Shown: piece after piece, positions 1 through 12,464 of the stretch
How the letters are laid out: the number at the start of each line of letters is the position of its first letter
Numbering within the stretch: position 1 is the first letter of the stretch
Source of the DNA: Punctularia strigosozonata HHB-11173 SS5
Taxonomy: Eukaryota > Basidiomycota > Agaricomycetes > Corticiales > Punctulariaceae
Direction: 5' to 3'
DNA length: 64,000 nt
Assembly: GCF_000264995.1 (NCBI RefSeq)
Contig: NW_006767436.1
Location: 471,414-535,413 of the forward strand
Notes under the pieces: model-generated
Databases searched by the model: none
The model's input: only the letters and a program-made list of their open reading frames with translations
Told to the model about the DNA's origin: nothing
Made by a program: the position numbers and the translations under genes

Positions 1-262
1 CACGAAGCAGATCGCGTTATGTGTCCAAGAGGCCATCAAGCCCCGAGGGGTGGCGGTCGTGATGGAAGCGACGTACGTACCGTGTTCACATCCCGAGTCC
101 TTCTTTGCTGATACGATTCCCCGCCTCCTCAGGCACATGTGCATGACCATGCGCGGCGTACAAAAACCAGGGGCGATCACCACAACGTCCTGCATGCTAG
201 GCTGCTTCCGCACGCAGCAGAAGACACGGGAGGAATTCCTCACGCTCATCAAATCACGATGA
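1..262 (+). CDS. FOL2: GTP cyclohydrolase I, C-terminal part (5' end outside window)
   Basis: This enzyme converts GTP to dihydroneopterin triphosphate, the first step of folate/pterin synthesis in the cytosol. Exons are <1..72 and 133..262; the 60-nt intron starts GTACGT and ends CAG. Splicing gives the family block [13 protein letters not shown] followed by [11 protein letters not shown] and the C-terminal signature [12 protein letters not shown]. The Cys in HMCM matches the third zinc ligand of the family (Cys181 in the E. coli enzyme). The protein ends where this family normally ends, so only the 5' part is missing. It is convergent with the THO2 gene, about 280 nt away. The identification is secure; the symbol follows yeast usage. 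Confidence 0.93.
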   Translation, partial: TKQIALCVQEAIKPRGVAVVMEATYVPCSHPESFFADTIPRLLRHMCMTMRGVQKPGAITTTSCMLGCFRTQQKTREEFLTLIKSR

Positions 263-544
263 TCGTCCCTGCCTCGGAAGGTACCATAACACCAGAAGAC
301 GTGCGCCCTGCTTTCCCCGCATTTCACTACATGAATCCGCAACGATTCAACTCGGAGATCTAAAACTTATTACCTGTATCGTTATGTTCAACACACCGCA
401 CTGTACTATTTCTCACCCCACCACTGCCGCACGTTCTGATCAAACCCAATGATAAGCAGAAGGATACAAATGTGTAATGCAATACAAATCGCTATGCGAT
501 TGCTCGAGACGAGGATTCATCGTGGATGTTCCGAACGGGAGTCA

Positions 545-3500
545 TTAATTCGGGCGGGCCCTGTCCGAGCCGAGAGCTCTACTGATTTGTTCTTGATATC
601 TGTTCCGCACGATTCGCGGTCGTTTCGGCGGATGCGACGAAGGTTCGGTCGGCATCCCGAGCATCGGCTCGCTGCCGTCCTTGTCGCGCTCTGTATAATT
701 TGGGTATTAGCACCACGCAACTCAACGGGCTTGGAAATGTTGTCGACATACCGGACAAGGTTCGCTTCCGTCCGCCGTCTCGATCGTCGTCCGTGACGGG
801 GCTGCGTCGATACGAATCGCCGTTTGCAGGGCCCTTCGGCGCCTCCTTGGATAGCCGACTGAGCAAGCTCTGGTTCTGGGAGCCTGTCATAGACGGGGAC
901 CTGCTTGTCGCCACGTGTGCCAGCACCTCACGTTCTCTCCCGCGACCGCTGGGTTCTGTTCGGCCGGGGCGGCTATCGGGAGCCATGGCTCGAGGACCGG
1001 AAGGCACCGACGATTGGGCCTTGGGTCCGGTGGGAAGGCTTCCTCTGCTGTCGCTGGGCTAAACACAAACACCTGTTAGAAACGACACTGCATCTTGCGA
1101 ATGCTCGACGAACCTCTATGGGGGTGCGGGGATCGTTGTCCCCGCCATCACGATCTTTCCGTCTTCTATCACCCTCCCTGCCGTCACGAACCCGTTCAGA
1201 GTTGTCCTTGTCCTTGTCAGAGACACGGCGGCTGCGGTCGTCCCGTTCGCGATCTCGATCACGTTCGCGGTCCCGATGAGTCCGTGTACCACGCTTGGAG
1301 CTACGGTCGAGCTGAAGAGATTTCAGTATAGAGATATCCAGCAGTAAAATATGGAACCTACATCGTCTTCCCTGCGTCGTTTCCCGAGAGCATCATCGCC
1401 ATTTGTCCGCGACTTCGCAAAGTCAGGTCTGCTCGGAAGGCCGCGCTCGTCTGCGGGAACAGGAATCACCGGGGTGATGGGGCGAGCATCACGTTCCCTC
1501 CTCTCATCGCGATCACGCTCTTTCTCGTCTCGACTGTCTCTGCGATGACGGTCTCGGTCGTGCTCTTTACCCCGCTCGCGGTCGCGCTCCCTCTCACGCT
1601 CCTTCTCTGAGCGATCGCGCGGTTCTCGCGGCTCCCTCGAGCGCTCGCCGTCACGCTCCCCAGCCTTGTCGCGACGGTCACGGGACGGCCGCTCCCTGTC
1701 CCGGTCCCGATCTCGCGACCTCTGCGAAAGTGTCGAGTCGCGGCGTGACAACTCTCTGGGCTCATGGCGGTGGTCACGCTCGGGCCGCCGCTCGTCGGGT
1801 CGGTCATGATCGCCATTTCGTCCGCCGCTGTGACGGCTGTCGGCACTGTGGTTCCTCGTGCCCGGACGACTGGAGGGCGAAGGCGTGCGTCGTCGCGATC
1901 CTGGCGGTCCCGCACCGCGCTCGGGAGTGCTCCTGGGCGTCTTGTCTTCACCTTGCACGGCGGACGGTCGGGTGCCTATGGACTGCTTGGCGGTCTCGCG
2001 GAGTTCTTGAGCGGATAGGGTCTGGCTCGGGGCAGACGGAGGCGGCATGTGTGACTCTCCGCGGGCACGCTCATCCGGCAGACGGTCACCCCGAGGGGAC
2101 TTGGGTGGTTCCTTGCGAGCGGTATCGGACTTCAACGTTCCTTGCACGCTCGGCGAAGCAGGACGCGACGTCCTTGATTCCAAGGGCATCGTCCTCCGTG
2201 GAATGTCAGGAGGAGGGGGTCGGGTGGTGGAAGGAGCTTCGGGCGGTTTGGGTGTCGATGGTTTTGAATCCCTGGGTTCCGGTTGCAGCGAAGGCCTGCG
2301 ATCGGGCGCGGGAACGTCGATGTCCATGGCATCACCTCTCAAAGGAGTAGGCGTCGCGGGCTTCGGAGAATCGACACCCTTGGTATCTGGGCGGACGCGC
2401 TTCACAACTTCCGGTCTTGGGATGCTGTTGAGATCGTTGGCAACCTTCTACATCGGGCAATGCTAGGCGGACGTACTTTTCGAGAGCGAGCTTCGCATGC
2501 GAGGGTCCCGTGGGCACCTTGTCGACTTTGGCTTGCGGTGCACCATTCGTCGTTGGGTGAGCACGAGGCGCAGATGGCGCGGTCGCAGGGGCGGGGACGC
2601 CGGATGCGTTCCGCGGCCTTTCTTCTCTAGGGCCACTCGGAATTGCACCAGGAGCAGCTCTCGCGGAGGAGGATGTTGTCGGGGTTCCGGCAGGCGTCTA
2701 TCCGTGAATATAAGACATTACTACATAAAGCTATCAGAGTTGGAGAACCACGTACCCTGGGCTCGCTCTTCGTTTCGGGTTTCCAGAACTTCTCGCGCTT
2801 TTTGAGACCCGCGGCATAACTAGTATATATTTTGTTAGCATGCCTCTATGATCTGAGTGGGTTGGCACAAACCTCTGTCCGAGAATCTTTAAGTCACCTC
2901 GTTCTTCCGACTGTATGGCATTTTTTATGGATGCCTCAAGGTGCAGACCTCCTTGCCCGATCACTGCTGCCATTGGAAAGACGGGCAGAATCTCCTTGAG
3001 GACGATGATGGTGTTAGACACATGCATGAACTCCCCAGAGTCGATGCAGCTAATAACTCCCTTCAGCAACTTGCGATGCCACTTGACCATGAAATCCTGC
3101 TTGAACTGCGTCCAGGGGACAACATCCTCCTCGGTTATAGGCGACTTGTTTGTCCAACGGGCACGCATGCCAGGAAGCCAAACGACCTTGCCCCCGACCT
3201 TCGATCGATTGTCTTGAAGATATGCCTGTTCATCCTGATGCCACTTCCAGAGATCACTGAGAACTCCAAGCAGAAAACGGCCTGAAACAGCGTTACACTA
3301 ATGGTCATAAGCAGATTGATCTACCACGTACCATAATGGCGAGCCTCATATTCGCTGCAAGAGAATATGATTGAGGGGATATGCGAACCAAGCACCTTTC
3401 CAAAAGGAATTAGGCTGGGCTAGGGACTTGATGTTCTGGCACACATCACTCACCATGTCATAGCACTTCAAGGTATAAAAGTGGGGCGTGCCCTGTGTGT

Positions 3501-6500
3501 GCATAAGCTTGATGAACTGGGCGCAGAAGTCGGCGTCCATGGGCGAAAGGAGGCATCGAGGTTGGATACAGTGCTCGTAGAAGGACTGCACGGTCGTCGC
3601 GACTCGGGTATCTAAAATTCATCAGACTTGATCACTGAGACAGAATGTTACTGATGCTCACTAGCTGAGAACCAATGCTGCTTCTCCCGCGACAGCCGCT
3701 TGACGGTGAATGTCCTCGAGATAACTTGTTCCTTGAACTCCTCGTTCAATTGAGTGATGAAGGAGTTGTATCGGTCTCGCTTCGCCTTGTGCGTTAACGC
3801 AACTGTCCGCATGGCACGCTGGGAAGATCGATCTGCCGCACTGTACTTCGACTCTTCTTGGCGACTGAGGGACCGCAGATTCGCAGTCTCCTCCGCATAG
3901 CGTACGTCTGGTGGAGATAGATCATACGTCGAAAGCTGCCAGAACGTGAGATAAAATGCAGGTCTGTGCGCGATATCAGCAGTGAGCACACAGACTACGA
4001 AGCAACTAACCCTAAGGCGGCGCACGCGGCCGGCGCTATCCGTCGAGCATCGTCAAACAGGGCTTTTAGCTGTGGCAACCACGGGTCCTGCATCGATAGT
4101 ATGAGAAGAGTTCTAACAGGTGAAAGTTGACTGACCTCCACAGTGTTCTGGTTAGCCGGAGGGTCTGCAGACGTATCCATCGCCGCGTCCTGCGAAGTGG
4201 CACCATCGGCCACCTCAGGCTTGGATTCACTGTCCACAATCATGGTGTTATCGCCATTGACCGCGGGCGAAGCGACACGCGAGACACCGCTGGGTTCGCG
4301 CTTCTCTTTCAACGCGGCTTTCAGACGCTTCTCGGCCTCTTCGCTAGCCACGCGCTCTTGCTCCGCTGAAGACTTCGCAGCCAACTGAGCGGGAACAAAT
4401 ATGAGTAAATGGAACTTGCATTCTCGCTTCATTACTCACCAACAATTCCCTGGAAAGAACAGGGCGAACAATCTGCATGCAGATGGGCGCACATATCCCG
4501 TACTTCTCACCGAGGTCTCCCAGGGACGGAATGACTTTGGTCGCGTAGTCCTCAGGAGATATTACTGCAGGTGAAGTCAACAGGTCCAAGTACTGCAGTA
4601 AGACACCGTGGGTCTGAGCAGTTCGACCACGGGTTAGCCATAACCTGTACAAGGAAATATCTGCCCCATACCTGGTCGAACAGATTCGCCAAAATCTTCA
4701 AAGGGGCATCGCTCGTTCGGAAGATGCACGATTGACGCTGCTGAGCAACCTGGATTAGAAGGGGAAGAGCCAGACCGGAATCCAGCAAGGCCTTGCCCAA
4801 CCTCTGCGGGCTGCGCAACGTGATGTCGCTCGGGTCTTGCCGGGCACCACGGTTGACGGACGCCACCGCTTCGACCCGCAGGACGGGGCCGCCAGCCATG
4901 GCTTGGATCTGCGCATTGGACAAGGTGGGCAGAGGCTCGATCCCAGCCATCTTCCATATCAGCTCGCGTAGCATGAGGATGTCGCCCGTCTGTTGGTTAT
5001 ACAATTGGTGCACGATGTAGCGGAGGAGCGGCGTCAAGTCGGCCTTGTACCTTCGGAAGAGCATCCCGGTGAAAGCGGCCAAACCTGAAGACGATGGATG
5101 TTTAGCGTCAATGACACGGTCTGAATGCAAGGTCTCGTACTCGTAAGCCAGTCGGTGGCGTTGATACCGTCACTCTTGACACGTTCCCTGGCGGGGTCGG
5201 CCAAGGCGTCCAAGACGACGAACTGCAGGACGTCGAAACCCATGTTCGTCGAGTACCGAAGACCTTGGACAACCACGTTCGCCAGATTGTCGTAAGATGC
5301 AATCTGCTTGACCGCCTCCGCGAAGAAGATCGTTGGATTGGCGTGCGTAAGCTTTGCAACCGTCCCTGCGATCACCTCGATGTTATCGCCCGACAACCTC
5401 CGTAACAAGCCTTTGGCCTCCCGATCCGCCCAGGTTTTGCGTATTCGAAGTTCGGGACGCGAGTTATAGATCGTGCGCCATTCGCCGTACAAACGCCACC
5501 GCAATGTCGTGTCGTACATCCTGATGATGTTCCAAACCTCTACCGTACATACCGCATTCCCCGGTATGAGCGCCAACGCCGGCATCACGTATAATCGTAA
5601 CATCTTGAACCAGAATTGGCGTATGGGGTGCTTTAGATCATGGTCTGCGATTGGCATCCTGGAGTCCGGGTCGGAGGATAGCTATCAAGATGTGCCTCAG
5701 TCAACAAACAACCTAAGATATGCTGTTCATGGGGGCTGACCGTAGAAGCCACATGGTGGCGACCCAGGCGAAGGAATTTGGTGACCCAAAGCGGGTTGCG
5801 CGAAATGTGAGGACCAAGGAAACGCAGAATGGGCTCGACGAGGTCCGCAATGTCTTCCAAAGACGCGCAGAGCGGTACACGGCTCGACCATTCCGGAAGG
5901 AAGAAGACGAAGTCGAGCGTGCTCGTGCTGGGAGGTGTCGGCGCCCATAACGTGAGCTGCGGTCTCCGCGGAGGCGGCATACGGGTACCACCTGCGCCGT
6001 ATCTCGGCCGGGGAGCCATGAACCCCGCCTTGTGTTCTCTCGGGAACGTGGAGTTGTACAACGGCGACAAGCTGACATCCAAAACGCGGATCATCAGATC
6101 TGCAATCTCATTATGTGCGTCTATCAACCAAGGAAACTTGGTCAAGATCGGCAGCGCTTGCCGTATGGCGCCCAGAGCCAAGAGGCCGTTGACAATCCCT
6201 AGCTTCTGATTCGGCAATTCGGTGTTGGCAGATTTAGGCTCCGTTACGGTGGCCACTTTCGGTTTTGATGAGGAGCTACCTCCGCTTTCGAGCGGTGCAG
6301 CTAGGGCGAGGAGGTTCACCTTTGCGCTTGCTATCCGGTCTTCGACTTTCTTCAGGTAGGCTTTGTGGAACCGGTCCATGTCGTCGTCCGCGGGTGAAAC
6401 CTATGGACAAGGATAAGTGTCCGGTGTTGGGTGCGACATGGCGACGTACATGAGGGTAGAGATCCTCCAGCGTGATAAAGCCTTCTCGGATCAAAAGTGC

Positions 6501-7855
6501 CGCTACGTAGTACAGACTTCGAGGAGTTGGCTCTCTGATAGCAGGATTCTACGCCGGATTAGACATGGCTATTCTGCTCGAAGGTATCGCAGCCAACCTG
6601 GTAGTGTGTGAACTTGAAGCCGAGTACCTGCGCCAAAACTCGGCCACTGCCCTGCTTGAGCGGCGGTGGCTCGCGCTTCTCCCCTTTGAACGACGCGTTC
6701 TCGGCGGTGAGCAAGACCTCGTCGAAGGATTTGCCTTTGTACGTTTGCTCCGCTACTGCCTCATCCGGGACGATCTTCGTTTCAGGCGCCCACGACGAGA
6801 AAGATAGAAGTTCGAGGAAGAAGGTATAATGGGCGGCGAGGTTGGTGGAGAAGATGTCCAGGATGACGTCGAGAGCGCGATTTGGGTCTAGGTCGAAGTA
6901 CCCGATGAGGGAGACGACACGTTTCCAGGCTCCACTCGCCCTCGCGCGGATCTCGGCCAGAAACTCTACGGGACGGCCGGTGTCGGACGCGTGAGGGGGG
7001 CCCATACTGCTCATGATCTCGACAGTCAACTTGGTGTATCCTTCCGATTGCTCGCGTAGCAGATTGAATTTGTTCTGCTTGTAGCTAGTGGCACGGATCG
7101 TTGCCGTCAATCAACTAGTCTTCGTCGACAGGAGCTTGCACGCACAATAACCCAGTTCGGTTCCTCACTTCTTTCTTCGAGAAGGCGTTTTCGTCTGCGA
7201 TGAGGCCGGCTTTGGAGACGAGGCCAATGTCAAGACGCTCCCGGCAGACCGTAGGGTCTAGAATTCGAGCGGACTGCAGGGGCGCCATGAGGACGAGGTC
7301 GTGGAGATCGAATGAGTGCGCGCACCAAAAGCATCTTCAGGACATTTCCCAACAATTGTTTGTCCGTCTCCAGAATCTGAGTTGTTTGAGACACCGATGC
7401 CTCTTTGTCCGAGTTCCCCTGCGCGGAGTCGGTGGCGGAGGCGTTCTTCGCATCCAGCAGCAACTCGTCGAGCTCTGCGTCTATTGACCACAAAACGTCG
7501 ACGAGGACATCGCACAGGGCTGGATCCGGCTCAACCGGCGCAGTGCTTGACGAGGATGGGAGCGCGTCGCGGATGGAACGCACGAGCGCCACAAAGTCGT
7601 CCGGCTTGAACGAGGCGTTGGCCGCGCCCACGCCCAACGACGAGTACAGCAGGGTATGATACGCAGTTGTGACGGTATCTACGGATTTGGGGTCCGAGAT
7701 CGTCGAATGGCATGGTAGGAGTATACTTCGGCTGAACACCGCGAGTTAGAACGCCTTGTGGCGACCGGGAGTATGAAGCAGAATACACACCATTCTTCCT
7801 CAGCGCCCCGACTCCATTGCAACGTTAGGTTCCGTAGCCGAGAGACCACGTCCAT
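545..7855 (-). CDS. THO2: THO complex subunit 2 (mRNA export / transcription elongation)
   Basis: Tho2 is the large scaffold of the nuclear THO/TREX complex, which couples transcription to mRNP packaging and export. I assembled 21 exons (complement): 545..690, 752..1058, 1114..1311, 1362..2447, 2518..2697, 2756..2819, 2873..3281, 3332..3395, 3454..3611, 3662..3963, 4011..4087, 4136..4384, 4440..4613, 4672..5084, 5141..5681, 5741..6400, 6450..6530, 6598..7084, 7146..7273, 7326..7731, 7791..7855; these sum to 2064 codons plus stop. Family blocks appear in order: RTGLFYKQNKFNLLRE, REGFITLEDLYPH, RLYGEWRTIY, FYLTFWQLSTYDLSPPDVRY, EYEARHYGRFLLGVLSDLWK. The C-terminal 600 residues are disordered, with dense Arg-Asp/Ser-Arg and Glu-Arg runs, and end in a basic PPKRPRIVRNRY motif. 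The 2447/2518 junction and the N-terminal exon are the least certain. Its 5' end faces the GH105 gene. Confidence 0.92.
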
Positions 7856-8707
7856 GGCAAGTGAGGACCTCCTGCTTGAGCGCGCAGGGAAAGGGAAAGC
7901 AAACGCGAGAGTAGCGCTGCAGGCGAGGGTGGCGTGCCACCGAGCAAGACTCCACAGCTTCTGTCCGTGGGAATCTCGCGGTCCTCGCCGGGGATCGAGA
8001 ATCGGAGATGCCTTCACCGCGACTGTAAAGTACATACTCGCTGCTCGGAAGACGACCGTGAAGACATCGTGAAGACATGGCTTCATTCTACCACGGCCCC
8101 ATTGTTAGGATACTCCTCTCCACAGCACGATGATGGTTCCACTTCTAATAGACTTTATCGCGACGAAATTGCCATGATCGTGCCATTATATCGACGGAAT
8201 TGCCCGCAGGACTGCCAGACGTTCGGACATGCCGCCGACAAAGCATTTGGGTCCAAGCGCCTTTACAGTGCTTGGCTGGACGAGCCAGGCCCGCTAACAT
8301 GCATTAACGCCGGTCCATCGGACTCCGGAGTCAAAAGTCGGTTCCTTTAATCAACGCGAGGCCGCCGTGCGTCATTGCCTATCAATGTCCGCCTTGAGGT
8401 GGCTACCACGCCCGCTACATACTCGAACATTCCGGATTTCGGACGACCTGATCAAGGCACTGGAGTGCAATCCTTCTCATGCTGGGCCTCGGCCCGCGTG
8501 CGACTTCGGATCAGCGGTATAGGTGCTCAACACATTGTCGCCCGCCGCGCCCGTCGACTTCGATCACTAGAGTCTAGCGCCACTCCTGCCTCCGAGTCCA
8601 AGTATATAACGCTACCGGATGCCGTCGTTAGGTCCTTCTTGCCCTTCCCGGTCCGCATCCTTGATACGCGTTCGAGACACCCTCGGTGGGCTCGCCTTCA
8701 CCATTGC
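7856..8707. other. Intergenic, divergent THO2 / GH105 promoter region
   Basis: I see no gene here; reading frames are short and unlike any family I know. A perfect 12-bp palindrome, GACTCCGGAGTC at 8321-8332, contains two overlapping SYGGRG-type sites of the kind bound by the carbon repressor CreA/Mig1, one per strand. A TATA-like box lies at 8603-8609. Confidence 0.5.
8603..8609 (+). promoter_or_regulatory. TATA-like box of the GH105 gene
   Basis: TATATAA lies about 100 nt upstream of the GH105 start codon, a plausible spacing for a fungal core promoter. Assigned by motif and position only. Confidence 0.45.
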
Positions 8708-10224
8708 ATGGTTCTAGGATTCGCCTCTCTATCCACGTTACTAGGGCTTGCAGCTTCTGCCGCCTCTGCTCCGTCTTTGACTTTTCAGCAAGGGCTGGAC
8801 GATGACGTACTGACGAACGTGCGGGATCGGCTGCTTGAGGCCGCAAGTCAAAGGTAGCGCATTCGCTCTGTGTTTGTTGTATGTTTTCACTCATAAACGC
8901 CTGGATTAGTTGGGAACTGGGGACAGCTGCGGAGGCCCTGACTGAAGTCTACTGGCCAACTTTAGCTGTCTTTCAACCAACTGCATTCCCCCCGAGCTTA
9001 AACGGGTCGTACAATGCATCTTCTGTTCTCGCTATAGCAGACACGTAAGTGCCATCATGCACAGGCTGTCTTCTCAACTGATTGCTATCGTAGCGTCGTC
9101 GCCGAAAAACCGTCAGAGTCGCTCATGCTCATAGAAGAGGGTGCAGTAGGCGATCCCGCAAGTACGTCATTTACCTCGTGGATGCAAGGCTTGTAGCTAA
9201 TCTGTCCCCGCAAAGGTATCGGGAACGCGGTCCTACTTGCCAACTGGACTCGGCAAGACCTCTCTAACGCAAACTTCTCTATTGCAGCAGGCGAGGAATT
9301 GGACTACCTCCTCAATCAAGCTCCACGAACCGATGATGGCGCGATATCGCACCGCAACGACCAAGTCCAGTTATGGTGAGTATTCTCCCAAAAAATGCGG
9401 GAGGCCATGAACACGGTAAATCAAAATGCTTTACAGGGCGGACTTCATTTACATGGCTCCTCCCTTCATCGCCTATTTCGGGGCCCTTCAGGGAGGCGAC
9501 GGAGGCAAAGCGACCCTTCAGGTCGCCTATGACCAAATTCGTCTCTACCGCAACTACTTGCGAGACGACAACGGCCTATGGAGGCATGTCACCCTTGGCA
9601 CTTGGCAAGATAACACGCACTGGGGAACGGGTTGGTCAATCGTGTTCAAAGCCTTCATCCGATAACCTGACCAACAAATCACAGGAAATGGCTGGGTTGC
9701 TGCAGGAATGCTCCGCGTGATGGAGACCATGGCCAACTCTGAGTTCGCATCGGACTTCGAGGAACAATGTGCCGATCTTTCTACGTGGATCCAAGAAATC
9801 GTTAACGCAGCTTGGACCTACCAGGTATGTTTGATTCATCCTCGTACTCGCAGCCTGCGTCCTCTAATGCGAAGATGGCCAGAAACCCAACGGAACCCTC
9901 TATAACGTCCTGGACGACGACACCTCCTTCGCCGACAGCTCCTCCACCGCCCTCCTTGCCTCCGTCACCTACCGCATGGCCACGCTCACCAACGACCTAA
10001 CCTACATCCCCAATGCCAACCTCGCGCTACAGCTCATCGAATCTAGCCTCGATTCCGATGGCTGGTTGCTGAACACCGTCGATCCGTACACGTTTTCGAG
10101 ACCGACCGCATCTGGAAGCCACAGCCCCGAGGGGCAGGCGTTTGTACTTTTGCTTCACGCCGGCTGGCGAGACTATATTGCCTGGCTGGTGCTGCAGGTC
10201 ATCGCAGGAAACATGACCATATGA
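8708..10224 (+). CDS. Secreted GH88/GH105-type six-hairpin glycosidase
   Basis: The family removes unsaturated uronic acids from oligosaccharides left by polysaccharide lyases (for GH105, unsaturated rhamnogalacturonides from pectin). Exons: 8708..8853, 8910..9044, 9094..9161, 9216..9375, 9437..9630, 9685..9824, 9883..10224; 394 codons, all introns 49-61 nt with GT/AG ends. The protein begins with a hydrophobic Leu/Ala-rich signal peptide of about 20 residues. Family landmarks are WADFIYMAPPFIAYFG (Asp172 is the likely catalytic acid by position in the motif), HWGTGNGWVAAGMLR, a substrate-binding SSSTALLASVTYR block, and SPEGQAFVLLLHAGWRDY near the C-terminus. Length fits the family. The exact substrate cannot be read from sequence. 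Probably extracellular and sugar-regulated. Confidence 0.85.
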
Positions 10225-10452
10225 TATGGACTTCTGTATTCTTTCGTTGTTTGATAATGGGCTTTTTGGAGATTACGTTTGTAGACGATCGCACGACTAG
10301 AAATCACCAATGTATCAGAATGAATCGACTGGATGGGTACTGTATGTGTATGAAGTACTGGGCCGCATTGTTGCGTCTCATGCGTATAGACTGGATGTTG
10401 CGGTAACAAAATTGCGTTCGAAATGAACATGCATGCAAGATACATGGGCGCG

Positions 10453-11744
10453 TTACACGGTATCTCTCCCTCTGATGCTCGGTAAAGGTGTCTTATCCGG
10501 CAGAACCATTGCGGCCTTCGCACCTGGGCTCATCATGAGTTCCCGACTATAGAACCTCTCCCATAGAGCAGGTTCCGCAAGATACGGGTTAGCAAGGAGA
10601 AAGGACGCGAACGGTGATGAAAGTGGCTCTCCCTTTTTCACCGATGTCACCTCCTTGCCACTGTCACCAATGTCCTCCTCGACCAGCGTGGCGTTAAGGG
10701 GAAAGACCTCCTCGGAGGTAGTCGGGGGGAGGTCCTGCCCAACGAGCATGATCCCGAAGTGTACGAGCTGAATCCAGAAATATGTCATGGTGACGTGGAA
10801 TTTGCGTCCGTCGGATTGCGTCTTGTTCGTGGCGATGTAGTGTTGGATGCCATCGAATATGTCGTTCTTGCCCTTCTGGCGCCCGTGAACCTTCAGCAGG
10901 ACGTATGCGACCCGCACGTGCGTGTAATGGTCCCAAGAGGGCAGGTCGGCGGCCTTGAATCGCGCCAGGAATGCATGGTCGGGCAGGCTCGCCTCGTCCG
11001 CAATCGCGCGCTTTACGTATTGAGAAACGCGAGTCTCCGTTTGCTCTCCCTGAGTTTGCGATACTTGTGCGGGAGCTGACGAGAATGATACATTCTCTGC
11101 TGGGTCGTATTGACCTGATAGTGTCCGGCAGAGCCAGCTGATGCCTGTGGGGATACCAACGTCCTCCGTGACGACGGACGCAGGAACGATGGTCCAGATA
11201 CGTCCCTGACATACGGCTGCAAACATAGGGTGAAGTTCTGGGATGCGAATCGCATTTGGTAAGTCTTGCTTGTTTGCCAGACTAGGATCACAAGTGAGCT
11301 GCGAACAGTTTTCGAGAGATAGTTAACTGACATCAGGAACGGGATCTTTTGAGAGACCTCGACGCCGAGTTCTTGATCAAGCTCGTTGAAAAGGAACTTG
11401 AGCTCTGTGAGGCTTTCCTCTAGGAAGTTCCTGTCGGCCGAGTCGACCATCCAGATGATGGCCTCCGTGTAGGAGAAGTAGTATTTGAGGAGGCTCCGCA
11501 TGTGCCCGCCGCACCCTCCCCCGAGATCCCAGGCCACGAAATAGTCGCGCGAGTCGGGAAATCTGAGCGACTCGGCGTTGAAACCGATCGTCGGTATCGT
11601 CTGCATGACACGGTGCAAGTTGCCGTCCTTGAGGAAATACAAGAGTGTCGTTTTGCCGGTGTAGTGGAGACCCAGGATCAGAATCTTGCGCGTCCGTCGA
11701 GGACTTATGAAGATCTCGAGGAGTCTGTTGAGCATCGTCGCCAT
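10453..11744 (-). CDS. ARF-like GTPase with divergent switch II and long C-terminal extension
   Basis: Exons are complement(10453..11281, 11332..11744), 413 codons. Residues about 15-190 form an ARF-family G domain: P-loop GLHYTGKT (25-32), switch-I PTIGFN with Thr52, WDLGG (72-76), NKQD (141-144). Two features are abnormal. The residue after WDLGG that is the catalytic Gln in ARFs is Gly77, and the loop GGGCGGHMR is rearranged. The N-terminus is MATMLNRLL, lacking the Gly2 myristoylation site. After residue 190 comes about 220 residues of predominantly helical-looking sequence with DHYTHVRVAYVLLKVHGRQK and FHVTMTYFWIQLVHFG, not part of any ARF; I believe this arrangement recurs in Agaricomycetes but cannot name the domain. 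Likely a slow or non-hydrolysing GTP switch; role unknown. Confidence 0.82.
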
Positions 11745-12464
11745 ATCCGAATACGATTGCTGGACGGTCGAACGAAGCTGAATGAGAAAATTGGCAGAGG
11801 AGGTCGGGGTCGGGCTGCAAATAACGTGTTGAAACTCCCGCCTTTATAGCCGCAGCGCGGGGCATATGGCTCGCACGAATGACTTGGATGCTACACGTTG
11901 AGCCGCCGACATGAAGGCCTGGGGATCGACGTGTATATATCATGCCGCAGCATGCATAGCCTCATAGATGAGCTGTCGACTACAGCATCCATTGGTATCC
12001 ATCAGTCAAAGTACGACGTATCAGAGTCATACGCACCTCGAAGTGTTCATGAGCTGTGATGGAGAAGCGTTAATGCCCAGCTTTCCGTGAGTCGTCAAAG
12101 TGGTAAAAACCGTCAATGATGAAGCGTCGACTAGCATCCATACCATCTTCGGTCGACTTTGCACTAGCTAACCAGGGCGTAATGTAGTGAAGGACTCGAA
12201 TTGCGGATTTAGAATATAAGTCAAGCTCGTATTCTTGTGCGATGAATAGGGCATTCCCTGGAATAACGTGTACGATGTTAGTGGCGAAGAATGCTGCGAA
12301 GGGCCGTTGGAGCCAGATAGAATTGGGATGAGAGAACGATAATTATAGGAACTATAGCAGACAAATGCAGAAGAGCAGGTACGCAACGGGCATGGCACTA
12401 TATACACCCAAGTCAATAAGCCATACGCTTGCAAACTGCACAACAAGAGGAACGCACACTCGGC
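11745..12464. other. Intergenic between the ARF-like gene and uS11m
   Basis: This contains the ARF-like 5' region and the uS11m 3' region. Several AT-rich stretches and short frames are present, none with recognisable protein features. No RNA gene seen. Confidence 0.5.

Noticed and set aside
887-1072. THO2 ending at 887 or 973 by reading through near 1114
   Set aside because: A 55-nt intron (1059-1113) with a CTAAC branch site leads to a frame that continues through another intron to PPKRPRIVRNRY, giving a better C-terminus.
1730-2350. Plus-strand frame of about 200 codons opposite the THO2 C-terminus
   Set aside because: It mirrors the repetitive Arg/Asp-rich THO2 exon and has no recognisable features.
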